DNA from: Holophagaceae bacterium UBA692 | GTDB taxonomy: Bacteria > Acidobacteriota > Holophagae > Holophagales > Holophagaceae | DNA: 6,131 nucleotides | Reading direction: 5' to 3' | NCBI GenBank assembly: GCA_002297665.1 | Contig: DBMS01000314.1 | Span: forward strand, 1 to 6,131 | Notes under the pieces: generated by a model | What the model was told of the DNA's origin: nothing | Database searches by the model: none | The model's input: only the letters and a program-made list of their open reading frames with translations | In this document: in pieces, positions 5,111 through 6,131 of the stretch | Layout: every line of letters starts with the position of its first letter | Position numbering within the stretch: the first letter of the stretch is position 1 | Position numbers and translations under genes: made by a program

Positions 5111-5479
5111 GTCCTCGCCCAGCGTCGCCGCGATCCGGGCCACCAGGTCGTCGTGGGTGAAGGGCTTGGTCACGTAGTTCGCGGCCCCGGCCTGCACGGC
5201 CTGGATGATGCGGGCGCGGTCGGAATCGGTGGTGACCATCATGACGGGAAGGTGCTTGAGCGCGGGGTCGGCCTTGATGCGCTGCAGGCAGGTGATCCCG
5301 TCCATCTCCGGCATGTTGATGTCCATGATCACCAGGGCGATGTCGGAGGCGTCCCGGGCCAGGAGTTCCAGGGCCTCCGCCCCGTCGGCCGCCTCGGCGA
5401 AGTCGTAGCCCAGCATGCCTACCACGCGGCCGATGATCCTTCGCATGGTGGTGGAGTCGTCAACGGACAGGATTTTCAT
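5102..5479 (-). CDS. cheY: Single-domain response regulator, CheY-like
   Basis: This is a stand-alone receiver domain that is phosphorylated by a histidine kinase and signals by changing partner binding. It has 125 residues and no output domain. The acid pocket is Asp7-Asp8 in ILSVDDS (3-9). The phosphoacceptor is Asp53 in MDINMPEMDG (52-61). The switch residue position carries Thr83 (VTT, 82-84), the conserved lysine is Lys105 in KPF, and Tyr102 sits at the usual aromatic switch position. All residues needed for phosphorylation are present. The start is the ATG at 5479: the receiver fold begins there, GGAGG lies 6 bases before it, and it overlaps the cheR stop as ATGA. An upstream in-frame ATG at 5509 would add ten arginine-rich residues inside cheR and is unlikely. 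Coupling to cheR suggests a chemosensory pathway; motor control or another output cannot be told apart. Confidence 0.92.
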   Translation of the reverse strand: MKILSVDDSTTMRRIIGRVVGMLGYDFAEAADGAEALELLARDASDIALVIMDINMPEMDGITCLQRIKADPALKHLPVMMVTTDSDRARIIQAVQAGAANYVTKPFTHDDLVARIAATLGEDEF

Positions 5480-6131
5480 CGCTCGCCTCCGGGAATCGAG
5501 GGGTCGCACCGGTAGTAGATTCCCCCGGCGTGGGTCATGGGCAGGAAGGCGTCGGCGACGCCGCGGAGGGATTCCACCGCGCTGATCAGGAGGTGGCCCG
5601 AGGGGGCCAGGAGGCCGGCGATGCCCGCGAAGATCCGCCGCTTGAAGTCGTCGGCGAAATAGATCGTCACGTTCCGGCAGAAGACCACGTCGAAGGGCCC
5701 CAGGGGATCCATGGGGTCCTGCAGGTTGAACGGCCGGAAGGTCACCAGGCGCCTGACCTCCTCGTTCACGACCCAGGACGCGCCGTCGGCCTGGAAGTAG
5801 CGGTCCCTCAGCCCGGGCGGGAGGCCCCGGCGCATGGCGCTCTCGTCGTACCGCCCGCCCTTGGCTAGGTAGAGCGCGGAAGGGGAGATGTCCGAGGCGA
5901 GGATCTCGAACTGGGAGGGGCTGACGCCGGGGTTGAGGCGGCAGAATTCCAGGATGACCATGGCGATGGAGTAGGGCTCCTGGCCCGTGGAGCAGGCCGC
6001 GGACCAGATGCGGACCCGGCCCCGGTCTCCTCGCCGGATCCCGTCCGCGAGGGGCGGAAGGAGCTTCTCCCGCAGGATGGCGAAGGGATGGGCGTCCCGG
6101 AACCAGAGGGTCTCGTTGGTGGTCATGGCGT
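5476..6131 (-). CDS. cheR: CheR-type chemoreceptor glutamate methyltransferase, N-terminus beyond window
   Basis: CheR transfers methyl groups from SAM to receptor glutamates in chemosensory adaptation. The visible 217 residues hold the C-terminal catalytic domain. Numbering from the ATG at 6126, they include MTTNETLWFRD (1-11), RIWSAACSTGQEPYS (39-53, SAM motif), ILASDIS (75-81), and FDVVFCRNVTIYF (145-157). The ATG at 6126 is probably not the true start: MTTNET is an internal motif of CheR proteins, the frame is open to the window edge (an Ala codon precedes it), and the usual N-terminal helical domain of about 60 residues is missing. The loop after RYF (109-111) to VTF is about four residues shorter than in E. 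coli CheR; that may mean it does not bind a receptor pentapeptide, which is inference. It overlaps the CheY-like gene by four bases. Confidence 0.92.
   Translation of the reverse strand, partial: AMTTNETLWFRDAHPFAILREKLLPPLADGIRRGDRGRVRIWSAACSTGQEPYSIAMVILEFCRLNPGVSPSQFEILASDISPSALYLAKGGRYDESAMRRGLPPGLRDRYFQADGASWVVNEEVRRLVTFRPFNLQDPMDPLGPFDVVFCRNVTIYFADDFKRRIFAGIAGLLAPSGHLLISAVESLRGVADAFLPMTHAGGIYYRCDPSIPGGER
5486..5490 (-). promoter_or_regulatory. Ribosome binding site deciding the CheY-like start
   Basis: A perfect GGAGG on the minus strand lies within the last codons of cheR, 6 bases before the ATG at 5479. It selects that start over the in-frame ATG at 5509. Confidence 0.7.

Noticed and set aside
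5480..5509. Ten extra N-terminal residues on the CheY-like protein from an upstream ATG
   Set aside because: The extension is arginine-rich, lies inside cheR and bypasses the perfect GGAGG placed for the ATG at 5479.

Overview
This is a gene-dense, high-GC stretch of bacterial chromosome. The coding parts look about 70% G+C, with strong G/C preference at third codon positions. Nine genes fill nearly all of it, several with overlapping start and stop codons. An Mla-type lipid transporter permease points to a Gram-negative cell with an outer membrane, and cheR plus a CheY-like regulator point to a chemosensory pathway. Taxonomy cannot be fixed from this window; a high-GC Gram-negative such as a Holophagae-type acidobacterium would fit, but that is only a guess. 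I see no rRNA, tRNA, CRISPR array, insertion sequence or phage gene.

Layout. (1) Positions 1-1366, minus strand: an MlaE-family permease followed, with an 8-bp overlap, by an ABC-type ATPase domain cut off by the left edge. The ATPase is the most unusual thing here: its reading frame is intact, but the Walker A lysine, Q-loop glutamine, LSGGQ signature and catalytic glutamate are all replaced or missing. (2) Positions 1407-3220, plus strand: an RluA-family pseudouridine synthase and a diacylglycerol/sphingosine-kinase-like lipid kinase joined by a 4-bp GTGA overlap. (3) Positions 3221-3379: the only sizeable gap, about 51% G+C by hand count, with several inverted repeats. It lies between the converging lipid kinase and trmL genes. 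(4) Positions 3380-3838, minus strand: a TrmL-type tRNA 2'-O-methyltransferase. It diverges from a HIT-family hydrolase (3903-4253), which is followed 2 bp later by nadC (4256-5095). The 64 bp between the divergent starts hold overlapping promoter-like sequences. (5) Positions 5102-6131, minus strand: a cheR whose N-terminal part lies beyond the right edge, overlapping by 4 bp (ATGA) a single-domain CheY-like response regulator. nadC and the cheY-like gene converge with 6 bp between them, and both stop codons lie in one inverted repeat.

How the genes relate. There are three short co-transcribed pairs (permease with ATPase-like protein, RluA-type synthase with lipid kinase, HIT protein with nadC), a fourth signalling pair (cheR with cheY), and trmL alone. 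Most are housekeeping functions: rRNA/tRNA modification, NAD synthesis, membrane lipid handling and chemosensory signalling. The best candidate for something undescribed is the Mla-like permease coupled to what looks like an ATPase pseudoenzyme.
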